Positions 15,143 to 22,883 of a stretch of DNA of 36,319 nucleotides are shown one piece after another. The DNA comes from Sedimentisphaerales bacterium (GTDB taxonomy: Bacteria > Planctomycetota > Phycisphaerae > Sedimentisphaerales > Anaerobacaceae). How positions within the stretch are numbered: position 1 is the stretch's first letter; each line of letters opens with the position of its first letter. The notes beneath the pieces were generated by a model that had not been told where the DNA came from, did no database searches, and saw only the letters and a list, made by a program, of their open reading frames with translations. Location of the stretch: positions 1 to 36,319 of the forward strand of contig JAFGCD010000031.1 in the NCBI GenBank assembly GCA_016932835.1, read 5' to 3'. Made by a program: the position numbers and the translations under genes.

Positions 15143-15814
15143 GTGATTAGCGTTGCGATGATTACAATGGATGAAGAGGCGGCTGTCGCCAAGGTGATAA
15201 ATGACATACGGGATGTCGCGGGCGATGCGGAGATACTGATCGTCGATTCCAGCAAAGACAGGACGCCGGAAATTGCAGAGGCGCTCGGAGCAAAGGTCGT
15301 GCGTCAGTATCCGCCGCAAGGCTACGGCATGGCGATGGACCTTGCCCTGAGGTCGGCGGGCGGAGACGTTGTAGTGACATTGGATTGCGATGACACTTAT
15401 CCGGTAGATATGATTGGGGTACTGGCCAAGGCCGTTACCGAAGAAGGATACGATATTGTCGCTGGTTCACGACTGAAATCCAAACCTGCGGCGATGCCCT
15501 GGCTGAATTATTTGGGCAATAAGTTTTTCGCGTGGCTTGCCTCGCTGCTTTTTATGCGGCGTATCACTGATCTTCACAGCGGGATGCGGGCTTACAGGAA
15601 GAGCCTTATCGAGGAGATGGATTATGACCCGGCCGGGGCGGCATTGCCGGTGGAGCTGTTGCTTAGGCCGCTGAAGATGGGACGAAAGGCAAAGGTCGTG
15701 TTCATCGATTACCACGAAAGGCTCGGTACAAGCACGATGAGGCCGCTCGAAGGGGCCTGGCATACGCTTAGAAGGATACTGCGAGTGAGATTCGGAAGAA
15801 CGGTATCGAAGTGA
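15143..15814 (+). CDS. GT2 family glycosyltransferase
   Basis: This 223-residue family 2 glycosyltransferase has a GT-A fold and no membrane anchor. It starts with GTG and MISVAMITMDEEAAVAKV, followed by LIVDSSKDRT (~33-42) and the metal-binding VTLDCDDTYP (~76-85). A DLHSGMRAY segment (~141-149) is like that of dolichol-phosphate-mannose-synthase relatives. These enzymes move a sugar from a nucleotide donor to a lipid phosphate or glycan. Its last four bases overlap the start of the next gene (GTGA at 15811-15814), so the two proteins are probably made together. The acceptor and sugar are unknown. Confidence 0.88.
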   Translation: MISVAMITMDEEAAVAKVINDIRDVAGDAEILIVDSSKDRTPEIAEALGAKVVRQYPPQGYGMAMDLALRSAGGDVVVTLDCDDTYPVDMIGVLAKAVTEEGYDIVAGSRLKSKPAAMPWLNYLGNKFFAWLASLLFMRRITDLHSGMRAYRKSLIEEMDYDPAGAALPVELLLRPLKMGRKAKVVFIDYHERLGTSTMRPLEGAWHTLRRILRVRFGRTVSK

Positions 15815-17109
15815 AAGCAAGGCTGAATATCGGAATACTGGGCGGAGGTCTGAGCGCAATTGCGCTGGGGGGACAGCTTGCTCACGACTTCGAAATCCTC
15901 GAAAAAGAAGAACGCCCCGGCGGATTGTGCAGGAGTTTCCAGAAAGAGGGCTTCAGGTACGATCTCGGAGGGCACATACTTTTCTCTAAAGATGAGTCGG
16001 TGATGGAGTTCGTCAGAGATGCTCTCGGCGATAATGCGAATCGCTGCCGGCGGAACAATAAGATTTTCTTCAAAGGCCGGTATGTGAAATACCCGTTTGA
16101 AAACGGTCTCGGCGATCTTGAGAAGGAGGATATATACAAGTGCCTGGCGGGGTTTCTGAAGAACGAGCACAAGCGGCCGAGGAATTTCAAGGAGTGGATA
16201 TACTATACCTTCGGCGACGGAATCGCCGAGGCGTACCTGATTCCGTACAACAGAAAGATATGGAAATGCCCGCTGGAGAAGATGGCTATGGAGTGGGTCG
16301 AGCGGATTCCAAGGCCGCCGGTCGAGGACATAATCAAGTCGGCCATCGGGATTGAAACGGAAGGCTACCTGCACCAGTTGTATTTCCACTATCCGGCGAG
16401 AGGGGGGATAGAAGCGCTTGTGAAGGCCCTTATTGCCGACGGAAAGCCTGTGACGACCGGGTTTGAGGTCACCGGAATACGGCGGAAGCGAGGCGAGTGG
16501 ATTGTCTCAAACGGGTGCGAAGAGAAGATGTTCGAGAAGATAGTGGTTACCATGCCGGTCCTCAAGGCGCTGGAGTGCATGGATGATGTCCCCGGTGACG
16601 TTCTTCGGGCTGCGCGGAGTCTTGTGCATAACCGGGTGAGGGTAGTAATGGTCGGCGTGAATAATACTTCGCTTCTGGACAAGAGCGCGATTTATTTTCC
16701 CTCGCCGGAGGTCGTTTTTCACAGGGCGTGCTTCATGGGTTATTTCAGCGTGAGCAACGTTCCATCGGGTCAATCGTCGCTGATAGCGGAGGTTACGGCT
16801 AATGGGCGCGACGAGGTCGGCGAGATTTGCGATTCGGGGCTGGTGGAAAGAGTAATTGACGATCTGGCCAGGCTCGGGGTTATAGACGAGAAAGACGTGG
16901 TGACGACGGATGTAACCAATATCGAATACGGATATGTCGTTTACGATTCGAATTACGCTGCGAATGTGAGAATCGTGAGGGGGTATGCGTCGTCGCTCGG
17001 GATAGAACTGCTGGGCAGGTTCGGCGAATTCGAATACCTTAACATGGATGAGGTTATAAGAAGGAGCCATCGTCTTGCGGAAAAACTCAACGCCGCGGAT
17101 GCCGGGTGA
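15811..17109 (+). CDS. FAD-dependent oxidoreductase, UDP-galactopyranose-mutase/protoporphyrinogen-oxidase-like
   Basis: This 432-residue flavoprotein has an N-terminal dinucleotide-binding motif (NIGILGGGLSAIALGG, ~6-21). The FAD-ribose region is LEKEERPGGLCRSF (~30-43), followed by GGHILFSKDE (~52-61). YVKYPFENGLGDL (~90-102) and PYNRKIWKCPLEKM (~148-161) resemble UDP-galactopyranose-mutase-like proteins. Known relatives either rearrange nucleotide sugars or oxidise amines or porphyrinogens. The coupling to a GT2 gene by a GTGA overlap favours a glycan role. The start codon is GTG. I cannot choose between mutase and oxidase from sequence alone. Confidence 0.8.
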   Translation: MKARLNIGILGGGLSAIALGGQLAHDFEILEKEERPGGLCRSFQKEGFRYDLGGHILFSKDESVMEFVRDALGDNANRCRRNNKIFFKGRYVKYPFENGLGDLEKEDIYKCLAGFLKNEHKRPRNFKEWIYYTFGDGIAEAYLIPYNRKIWKCPLEKMAMEWVERIPRPPVEDIIKSAIGIETEGYLHQLYFHYPARGGIEALVKALIADGKPVTTGFEVTGIRRKRGEWIVSNGCEEKMFEKIVVTMPVLKALECMDDVPGDVLRAARSLVHNRVRVVMVGVNNTSLLDKSAIYFPSPEVVFHRACFMGYFSVSNVPSGQSSLIAEVTANGRDEVGEICDSGLVERVIDDLARLGVIDEKDVVTTDVTNIEYGYVVYDSNYAANVRIVRGYASSLGIELLGRFGEFEYLNMDEVIRRSHRLAEKLNAADAG

Positions 17110-17150
17110 GACGGTTTAGTTGGCGGGATTTGCCGCCGGCGCAAAGCCTG

Positions 17151-17179
17151 TTGACATTGGGATTTTATACCGGTAGCAT
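17151..17179 (+). promoter_or_regulatory. Candidate promoter for sugar isomerase-like gene
   Basis: A perfect TTGACA (17151-17156), 17 bases, then TAGCAT (17174-17179). The predicted transcript starts about 60 bases before the ATG at 17246. A GGCGG/CCGCC hairpin (17122-17137) without a T-run lies between this site and the stop of the preceding gene. Confidence 0.5.
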
Positions 17180-17245
17180 ATTCGTCAGAGGGCATTGTCG
17201 GTTCGGACAGTGCACCGTATGCTTCTACGAAAAAAGTCAGGAGAT

Positions 17246-18136
17246 ATGAAAGTGGAAAAGTCGAAGATTAGCCGCCGGCGTATGCTTGCTGGCACCGTCG
17301 GCGTTGCTGCGGGGATGACGCTGGCGGGCGGGTGCAAACCGCTTGAGAGACGGCTGACGGCAGGAAAGGGATTCAAGATAGGTGTCTGCGACTGGACTAT
17401 CGGCAGGAGGGCGAATCCGTCGTCGTTCGAGCTGGCCAAGAAGATCGGGCTTGACGGGGTGCAGGTTGATTTCGGGGGCGGGGAGAAGGAACTGCCGCTA
17501 TTCGATCCCGGCTTGCAGGAGAAGATTCTGGCCGAGGCGGAAAGAAACGAAATGGAGATTGCGTCTCTGGCAATGGGGACGCTGAACGACGTAGCCTACA
17601 AGAGCGATCCGCGAGCGGAGGCATGGGTATCGAAGGCTGTCGAAGTGGCCGAGGCGATGAAGCAGGGGATTATACTTCTGGCGTTTTTCGGCAACGGCGA
17701 TTTGCGGAAGGACCCGAAGGGCAGAGACGAAGTGGTGCGGCGCTTTCGGAAGGTAGCGGGCAAGGCCGAAGATTCGGGGGTTGTGCTGGGGATCGAGTCG
17801 TGGCTTAGCGGTGATGAGCATCTGGAGATAATCGAAGCGGTGGATTCGCCGGCGGTGCGGGTTTATTACGACGTGGCAAACTCGAATATGGAAGGGCACG
17901 ACATATACAAAGAGATTCGGGAGTTGGGCAGCCGAATATGCCAGGTGCACGCGAAGGACTACGAGGACCTGTACGGGAAAGGGTCGATAGATTTTCCCCG
18001 CGTTCGGGAGGCAATGGACGAGATCGGGTACAGGAGCTGGCTGGTGATGGAGGGCGTCAAGATGCCTTTGGGGGTGGAGGAGAGCTGCCGATACGACTTC
18101 GAATACTTGCGGAAGATTTTTCCGTCGAAGGTCTGA
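17246..18136 (+). CDS. Exported sugar phosphate isomerase/epimerase-like TIM-barrel protein
   Basis: This protein of about 296 residues belongs to the xylose-isomerase-like TIM-barrel family (AP endonuclease 2 superfamily). A twin-arginine signal (KISRRRMLAGTVGVAAGM) ends near LAGGC, a weak lipobox, so it may be a lipoprotein. Barrel motifs include FKIGVCDWTIG, KKIGLDGVQVDFGG, VVLGIESWLS, VRVYYDVANSNMEG and ICQVHAKDY. The metal-binding Glu, Asp and His residues of the family appear to be present. ATG 17246 has AGGAG very close upstream (two bases); in-frame starts at 17219 or 17195 are alternatives. Exported members of this family are frequent in Planctomycetota, and their substrates are mostly unknown. 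Confidence 0.83.
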   Translation: MKVEKSKISRRRMLAGTVGVAAGMTLAGGCKPLERRLTAGKGFKIGVCDWTIGRRANPSSFELAKKIGLDGVQVDFGGGEKELPLFDPGLQEKILAEAERNEMEIASLAMGTLNDVAYKSDPRAEAWVSKAVEVAEAMKQGIILLAFFGNGDLRKDPKGRDEVVRRFRKVAGKAEDSGVVLGIESWLSGDEHLEIIEAVDSPAVRVYYDVANSNMEGHDIYKEIRELGSRICQVHAKDYEDLYGKGSIDFPRVREAMDEIGYRSWLVMEGVKMPLGVEESCRYDFEYLRKIFPSKV

Positions 18137-18170
18137 AACCACTTAACGCCGCATTTGTGAAAGGTCAAAC

Positions 18171-19529
18171 ATGAATAAGCATAGCAGATTTGCAGTTGCG
18201 ATTTTATTGATTGGTGGTTTTACACAAGTCGCCGCCGGGACAGCATTGGACGATTATGTGGCGGCGCCGGATTCGAGCTACAAGTACGAGGTGGTAAAGA
18301 CGATCGAAGGGGCGGGGATTACGACGTATGTTATCGATATGACGTCTCAAACGTGGCGGAGCAAAGAGGAGGTCGATCGCCCTGTGTGGCGTCACCGGCT
18401 GACAATTTTCAAGCCTGACAAGGCGAACGCCGATACGGCTCTTCTTCATATAAACGGGGGCAGCAACAGGTCCGACTTTTCCGACGGTCTCGATATGGCG
18501 TTGAGTATTGTTGCGGTGCAGGCCGGGGCGGTGCTGGCGGATTTGAAGACGGTTCCGAACCAGCCCTTGAATTTTGTCGATGGGGGCAGGCCGAGGTCGG
18601 AGGATGCGATAATCGCGTATTCGTTCGATAAGTTTCTGGAAACGGGGGACGCGACGTGGCCCGTTCTGCTGCCGATGGCGAAAAGCGCGGTGCGAGCGAT
18701 GGATACGGTGCAAAGTCACTTGAAGGGGCTTGACAGCGGCGCGCTGAATATCAAGAAGTTCGTCGTTGCGGGCGCGTCGAAACGGGGGTGGACGACGTGG
18801 CTGACGGCGGCTGTGGATAAGCGCGTGGTCGCGATATGCCCTGCGGTTATCGACGTTTTGAATATGGGCGAATCAATGCGTCACCACCACGCGGCTTACG
18901 GGTTCTGGGCGCCGGCGATTCACGACTATGAGGAGATGAAGATATTCGACAGGCTTGATACGCCCCGCGGGAAAGAACTTCGGGGGTTTATCGATCCTTA
19001 CAGCTATCGCGAGCGATACACGATGCCGAAACTGCTGCTGAATTCGTCGGGCGACCAGTTCTTCCTGCCTGACTCGGCTCAATTCTACTTTGCAGACCTG
19101 CCTGGGGAGAAGTATGTGCGGTACTTCCCGAATACGGGGCACGGGCTGGACTTCAGCGCTTTCGGGTCTGTGATCGCTTTCTGCAGGTCGGTACTCGAAG
19201 GGGCGAAGATGCCGGTCTTCGGGTGGGCGGTGCGCGAGAACGGCAGTATGGTTGTCGAGTGCGAGACGCAGCCGAAGGAAGCAAGGCTGTGGCAGGCGAC
19301 CAATGCGGAGAAGCGCGATTTCAGGATAGACGTTCTCGGTCCTCAGTGGACAAGCTCACCGTTGGAGCCGGCGGGGCGGGCGGGGAGATACGTTGCGGAA
19401 GTATCGGCGCCGGAAAAGGGGTGGACGGGATATTTCGTCGAGCTGGTCTTCGATGCGGGGGCTATCGGCGAACACAGGCTGACGACGGAGATTCGGGTAC
19501 TGCCGAAGGACCTGCCATTTGCAAAATAG
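18171..19529 (+). CDS. PhoPQ-activated pathogenicity-related (PqaA-type) family protein, secreted
   Basis: This 452-residue alpha/beta-hydrolase-fold protein of the PhoPQ-activated pathogenicity-related family has a signal peptide (SRFAVAILLIGGFTQVAAG). Family signatures include LDDYVAAPDSSYKYEV (~25-40), ALLHINGGSN, the nucleophile elbow VAGASKRGWTTWLTA (~197-211, Ser in GASKRG) and a late GHGLDFSAF with a candidate catalytic His. AAGG at 18161-18164 sits six bases before ATG. It begins 34 bases after the isomerase-like gene, so the two probably share a transcript. The family name comes from Salmonella pqaA; the chemical reaction is not established. Confidence 0.87.
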   Translation: MNKHSRFAVAILLIGGFTQVAAGTALDDYVAAPDSSYKYEVVKTIEGAGITTYVIDMTSQTWRSKEEVDRPVWRHRLTIFKPDKANADTALLHINGGSNRSDFSDGLDMALSIVAVQAGAVLADLKTVPNQPLNFVDGGRPRSEDAIIAYSFDKFLETGDATWPVLLPMAKSAVRAMDTVQSHLKGLDSGALNIKKFVVAGASKRGWTTWLTAAVDKRVVAICPAVIDVLNMGESMRHHHAAYGFWAPAIHDYEEMKIFDRLDTPRGKELRGFIDPYSYRERYTMPKLLLNSSGDQFFLPDSAQFYFADLPGEKYVRYFPNTGHGLDFSAFGSVIAFCRSVLEGAKMPVFGWAVRENGSMVVECETQPKEARLWQATNAEKRDFRIDVLGPQWTSSPLEPAGRAGRYVAEVSAPEKGWTGYFVELVFDAGAIGEHRLTTEIRVLPKDLPFAK

Positions 19530-19550
19530 ACTCCAACAAGGGCGTGCTGC

Positions 19551-19600
19551 CCAACCCTAAACCCCAAGCACTAAATCCTAAACAAGCTCTAATAACCAAA
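19551..19600. repeat. Degenerate CCCTAAA-like intergenic repeat
   Basis: Successive variants of a CCTAAAC motif (ACCCTAAACCCC, CTAAATCCTAAAC, TCTAATAACC) follow the stop codon at 19529 and lead into the repeat field. It is short and imperfect; I infer degenerate repeat DNA. Confidence 0.4.
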
Positions 19601-19655
19601 GTTCAAATAAGCGGGGCTTTTCTGACTGCGCGAAAACGACATGCGGAGGGGTCGG

Positions 19656-19960
19656 TTTGAACAGATCCTCTGCTTCGCCTTTGGCTCCGGTCGAGATGAC
19701 ATGTGGGGCCTTGGGGTTCGGTCGGGATGAAGTGGAAGGGGATTTGAACAGATCTCTCCGCTTCGCCTTTGGCTCCGGTCGAGATGACATATGGGGCCTT
19801 GGGCTCCGGTCGAGATGACATGTGGGGGCATTGCTTCGGATGAATGCGGCGGACTATTTGAACAGATCTTTCCGCTTCGCCTTTGGGTTCGGTCGAGATG
19901 ACATGTGGGGCCGTTGGCTTCGGTCGAGATGACATGTTCGCCGTTGGGTTCGGTCGAGAC
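19656..19960. repeat. Complex intergenic repeat field (TTTGAACAGATC / GGTCGAGATGACAT units)
   Basis: Three copies of a long unit begin TTTGAACAGATC at 19656, 19743 and 19857 and continue through CTTCGCCTTTGG and CGGTCGAGATGACAT. At least two more copies of the short core CGGTCGAGATGACATG follow the second and third units, with degraded copies near 19720 and 19950. Spacings between long units are 87 and 114 bases. There is no regular repeat-spacer arrangement and no open gene. A 29-base patch (19824-19852) matches the interior of the adjacent fucose-isomerase-like gene. The region lies between a plus-strand gene ending at 19529 and a minus-strand gene ending at 20009. Confidence 0.75.
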
Positions 19961-20008
19961 AGCGTGCCGAACGATATCAATTCACGCGTGATTTCAGGCT
20001 ATAGGGGC

Positions 20009-21562
20009 TTACGCTTCTTGGAGGACTTTGTATCCCATTTCGTCAGCGAGTGCGAAGAGGGGCTCTTTGAGGTCGCCGTAGTATGTCACGCGGTGCCAGC
20101 CCCACTGGTCCCACTGGCCGAAGAGCTTCTCGATGTCTCCGATGGGTTCTGCGACGAGCTTCGTTCTGCATGCCCTGTCGTCGGGGTCGTTGCCGATTGC
20201 CTTTCCCTGGTGGAAGAGTAGCTGCTTTCTTGACTGCTCGAATTCGATAGTTGTCGTCATGTATCCTTCGGGTAGTATAGAGCGGACGGAAGCTCCCTGG
20301 CGGTCTTCTGAGTGGGTTAGTATCTGGAATGGGTTCTGGTGTCCCTTGGGGCCGAAGGGCCGGTTGGACGCCACGCAGTGGGCGTAGATTATTGCCCGTT
20401 TTGCGGTGTCTATTACGGGGTCTGAGATCATGCCCGGGCGGCCCCTTGTCAGGTGGGTGACAGCGACCATCGTGGCTGTGGAGCGCAGATCGCACTCGCA
20501 GGCGCCGATTAGACCTTGATTGTTCAGTTCGTGGAATCCGAGGCATGGATATGCGTGTATGTGCCCGCCGTAGAATCCGCCGAGGCAGTTTATCGAGATT
20601 GCGTTTGCGTTGTGCTTTTCGAGTACGGCCTTCTGGCCGAGGTACATCGCGGCGGAGTTTTCGAGTGTTTCGCGGGTGACTCCTTCGATAAGCTGTGCTT
20701 CCTTCTGCCATCTGTCTGCGATGTCGGCGGCCTTGTCCTTGTCGGCGTTTTTCCAGGCTTCGTTTACTTCCGCGAAAGAGACGTTCTCCACGGGTATGCC
20801 GAGCAGTGTGCCGGCGGGGCCTGATTCTTGGCTTCGGACGGCGAGGATTCTGGACTGCTCCATTCTGCGGACGCATTCTTTCGGCGATATTGTCGTGAGC
20901 ATGTCGGTTTTGCAGTCGAGCCTGCCGGGCTTGGGGGTCGATGCGATTCGTGCCTTCTGCACAGCGGTGCGGAAGTCGGCGGGCGAAGCGCCTTTGACGA
21001 CCATACGGAAACACCAGGCCGCAGCGACCAGGTCATCGAAATTGGAGGACGCGACGAATGCTACGTTGGGGGCGTTGCTTCGGATGAATGCGGCGGTGTA
21101 AACGAGGAATCCTCCGCTTCCGCCGAACTGGAAGTCGGCGTAGAGAACGGGCTTGCCGGAAGTTGCGATTGTCTGTACGACGCGGTTCCAGCAGTTCAAC
21201 TGATATACGATATAACCGGTAATGTTTTTGGATTTATCCTCGTCGAGGATTTTCTGGGCCTGTTCGGGGCCGGTCGCCATCGAGGTGAGGAAATCGAAGT
21301 CGGGACATTTGTCTTTCAATAGGGCGGTGAATTTCCGCATGACCGGTTTGAAATCGAAGCCGACGTTCGGCCAGTCGGGTCCGGGCTGCGTTTCGGCGTG
21401 GAGGGAGTATATTATTCTGATTTGGGGTTTATCCTGGGCTGCGTGAGTGATTCTCGGGGCGGCGAGTACGCCGGCGGCGGTTGCACAGGCGCACTTGCCG
21501 AGGAATTGTCGCCTGTTCATTCGGCAGCATGCACATCCTGATGGGGTGAGGGGCGTTTGCAT
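20009..21562 (-). CDS. Tat-exported L-fucose isomerase-related protein (paralogue A)
   Basis: This 517-residue protein starts with a Cys-rich N-terminus and a twin-arginine signal (CCRMNRRQFLGKCACATAAG). The mature part resembles the L-fucose/L-arabinose isomerase fold: an N-terminal sugar-binding-like region, then GLIGACECDLRSTATM (~350-365) and AIIYAHCVASNRP with the Glu and His expected of that family's metal site. It shares GAC-E-x-D-x-x-ST-x-TM, SDPV.DTA and a C-terminal HRV..YGD ... EA motif with the protein at 32312-33739. ATG 21562 has AGGAG seven bases upstream; a start at 21595 is less likely. Isomerase activity outside the cytoplasm is unproven. The substrate is unknown. Confidence 0.78.
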   Translation of the reverse strand: MQTPLTPSGCACCRMNRRQFLGKCACATAAGVLAAPRITHAAQDKPQIRIIYSLHAETQPGPDWPNVGFDFKPVMRKFTALLKDKCPDFDFLTSMATGPEQAQKILDEDKSKNITGYIVYQLNCWNRVVQTIATSGKPVLYADFQFGGSGGFLVYTAAFIRSNAPNVAFVASSNFDDLVAAAWCFRMVVKGASPADFRTAVQKARIASTPKPGRLDCKTDMLTTISPKECVRRMEQSRILAVRSQESGPAGTLLGIPVENVSFAEVNEAWKNADKDKAADIADRWQKEAQLIEGVTRETLENSAAMYLGQKAVLEKHNANAISINCLGGFYGGHIHAYPCLGFHELNNQGLIGACECDLRSTATMVAVTHLTRGRPGMISDPVIDTAKRAIIYAHCVASNRPFGPKGHQNPFQILTHSEDRQGASVRSILPEGYMTTTIEFEQSRKQLLFHQGKAIGNDPDDRACRTKLVAEPIGDIEKLFGQWDQWGWHRVTYYGDLKEPLFALADEMGYKVLQEA

Positions 21563-21712
21563 TTTCGATCTCCTGATATTCGATAAATGATTCAATCCGG
21601 TTTTTCTCAGTGCTCATGGCATGCCCGGAGCATATCTCAAGATGTTAATCAGAAATGGTCGAGAATACAAGGAATAATGGCAGGGTATTGCGTGTTCGGT
21701 TTGCGGTCTTTC

Positions 21713-21741
21713 TTGACAAACAAGGGCAGAGGGAAGATAAA
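21713..21741 (+). promoter_or_regulatory. Candidate promoter for second ECF sigma operon
   Basis: A perfect TTGACA (21713-21718), 17 bases, then GATAAA (21736-21741). The leader of about 45 bases contains a small hairpin, GTCGC/GCGAC (21751-21766), followed by six T (21770-21775), which could attenuate transcription. Confidence 0.45.
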
Positions 21742-21793
21742 TGTGGGGCGGTCGCGTGAAAGCGACGTATTTTTTGCAGAGACCGGGAGTCGG

Positions 21794-22360
21794 ATGCTGT
21801 CAATGATAGACGACAATCCCAACAGCAGTGAACTGATGGCTCGTCTGGCCGGCGGCGATATGGCGGCCCTCGGCGAGATAGTGAGCAGGCACCAGGACAG
21901 GGTTTTATCGCTTTGTTACCGTATTTTGGGGGATTGGCACAGCGCCGAAGATGTTGCGCAGGAGGTATTCCTGCGGGTTCACCGGGCGGCGCGGCGATAT
22001 AAGCCGGAGGCGAAATTCACGACGTGGCTGTACCGTATCGTTGTAAACCTTTGCCTTGATAAACGTCGCAAGACAGTCCGGGAGGCGACATTGGCGAAGG
22101 GCGCGGTCCGGGAGGCTGCGGACGAGGGTGAATCCAGCGGCGCCGAGCGGCAGGAGATTGCCGAGATCGTTCGAGCAGCGGTGCATGCTTTGCCTGAGCG
22201 GCAGCGGGCGGCGCTTATACTGCATCGGTACGAGGGTCTCAGTCACGGCGAGGTCAGCGAGGCAACGGGCTGGAGCAGGTCTGCGGTGGAATCGCTGCTG
22301 GTCAGGGCGTATGCCAACCTGCGAGTCAGGCTGGAAAAAATCAGAAATTCTCCGGAATAA
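21794..22360 (+). CDS. ECF-type RNA polymerase sigma factor
   Basis: This 188-residue ECF sigma factor begins MLSMIDDNPNSSELMARLAGGD. Region 2 spans ~25-95 (HQDRVLSLCYRILGDWHSAED, then AQEVFLRVHRAARRY and FTTWLYRIVVNLCLDKRR). Region 4 spans ~130-185 (ALPERQRAALILHRYEGLSHGEVSEATG split, then WSRSAVESLLVRAYANLR). I chose ATG 21794 with GGGAG at 21785-21789; in-frame starts farther upstream, from 21587, would add unconserved sequence, and ATG 21803 is possible. It is followed by an anti-sigma gene with a zinc-finger motif and a Spy-like exported protein, forming a three-gene module. Confidence 0.92.
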   Translation: MLSMIDDNPNSSELMARLAGGDMAALGEIVSRHQDRVLSLCYRILGDWHSAEDVAQEVFLRVHRAARRYKPEAKFTTWLYRIVVNLCLDKRRKTVREATLAKGAVREAADEGESSGAERQEIAEIVRAAVHALPERQRAALILHRYEGLSHGEVSEATGWSRSAVESLLVRAYANLRVRLEKIRNSPE

Positions 22361-22406
22361 TCCGCAGTATAAGCGGTTTGGAGGCGTTTAAGTATGGGCA
22401 GGTATC

Positions 22407-22883
22407 ATGGGACATATAAGCGAAATTGAGTTAATCGAATACGTTGCAGGCAGGCTCGACGCATCGAGACGGGAAGAGGTGCGGGCACACATAGAGGGGT
22501 GCGAGGAGTGTTTGGGTCGCCGGCGCGAGATTGCCGAGACGTGGGATGCGCTGGGGCAATGGGATGTCGATACGGCAGGGCGCGACGTAGCGGTCAGGAC
22601 GGTTACGCTGGCGGAGCAGGGGGACGGCAACTCGGGGCAAGCTCGGCTGGCTCGTATTCTGCGGGCGGGGCTTGTGCCGAGAGTTCTTCGCGTGGCGGCG
22701 TCAATTATCATCGCCGTGGGAGTCGGGCACAAACTGGGCAGGTACAGCGCAGCCGGAAGCACGGAGGGCGGGGCGGCTTTGACGAGCAGGCCGCAATATC
22801 TCTCGGCCCTTGGTTTGGACTGGTCGAGCGAGTTGGCGCGGCTGGTGTTAGAGGACGAATCGGGCGAAGGGGGCGGGCAGTGA
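22407..22883 (+). CDS. Zinc-finger (zf-HC2) anti-sigma factor
   Basis: This 158-residue membrane protein carries a putative anti-sigma zinc-finger domain at its N-terminus (IELIEYVAGRLD then HIEGCEEC, ~30-37, the H-x3-C-x2-C motif). A single transmembrane segment follows (~95-112, VLRVAASIIIAVGVGHKLG), with a short extracytoplasmic tail. In this family the cytoplasmic domain binds and silences the partner sigma factor until a signal releases it. Its stop codon overlaps the start of the next gene (TGATG at 22881-22885), so the Spy-like protein is probably translationally coupled. Confidence 0.85.
   Translation: MGHISEIELIEYVAGRLDASRREEVRAHIEGCEECLGRRREIAETWDALGQWDVDTAGRDVAVRTVTLAEQGDGNSGQARLARILRAGLVPRVLRVAASIIIAVGVGHKLGRYSAAGSTEGGAALTSRPQYLSALGLDWSSELARLVLEDESGEGGGQ

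Noticed and set aside
19551..19600. Telomere-like CCCTAAA array
   Set aside because: The copies are few and degenerate and the location is between bacterial genes; ordinary repeat DNA is more likely.
19656..19960. CRISPR array
   Set aside because: Repeat copies are imperfect, spacings are irregular (87 and 114), and the sequence between units is itself made of shorter repeat copies; no cas genes are nearby.
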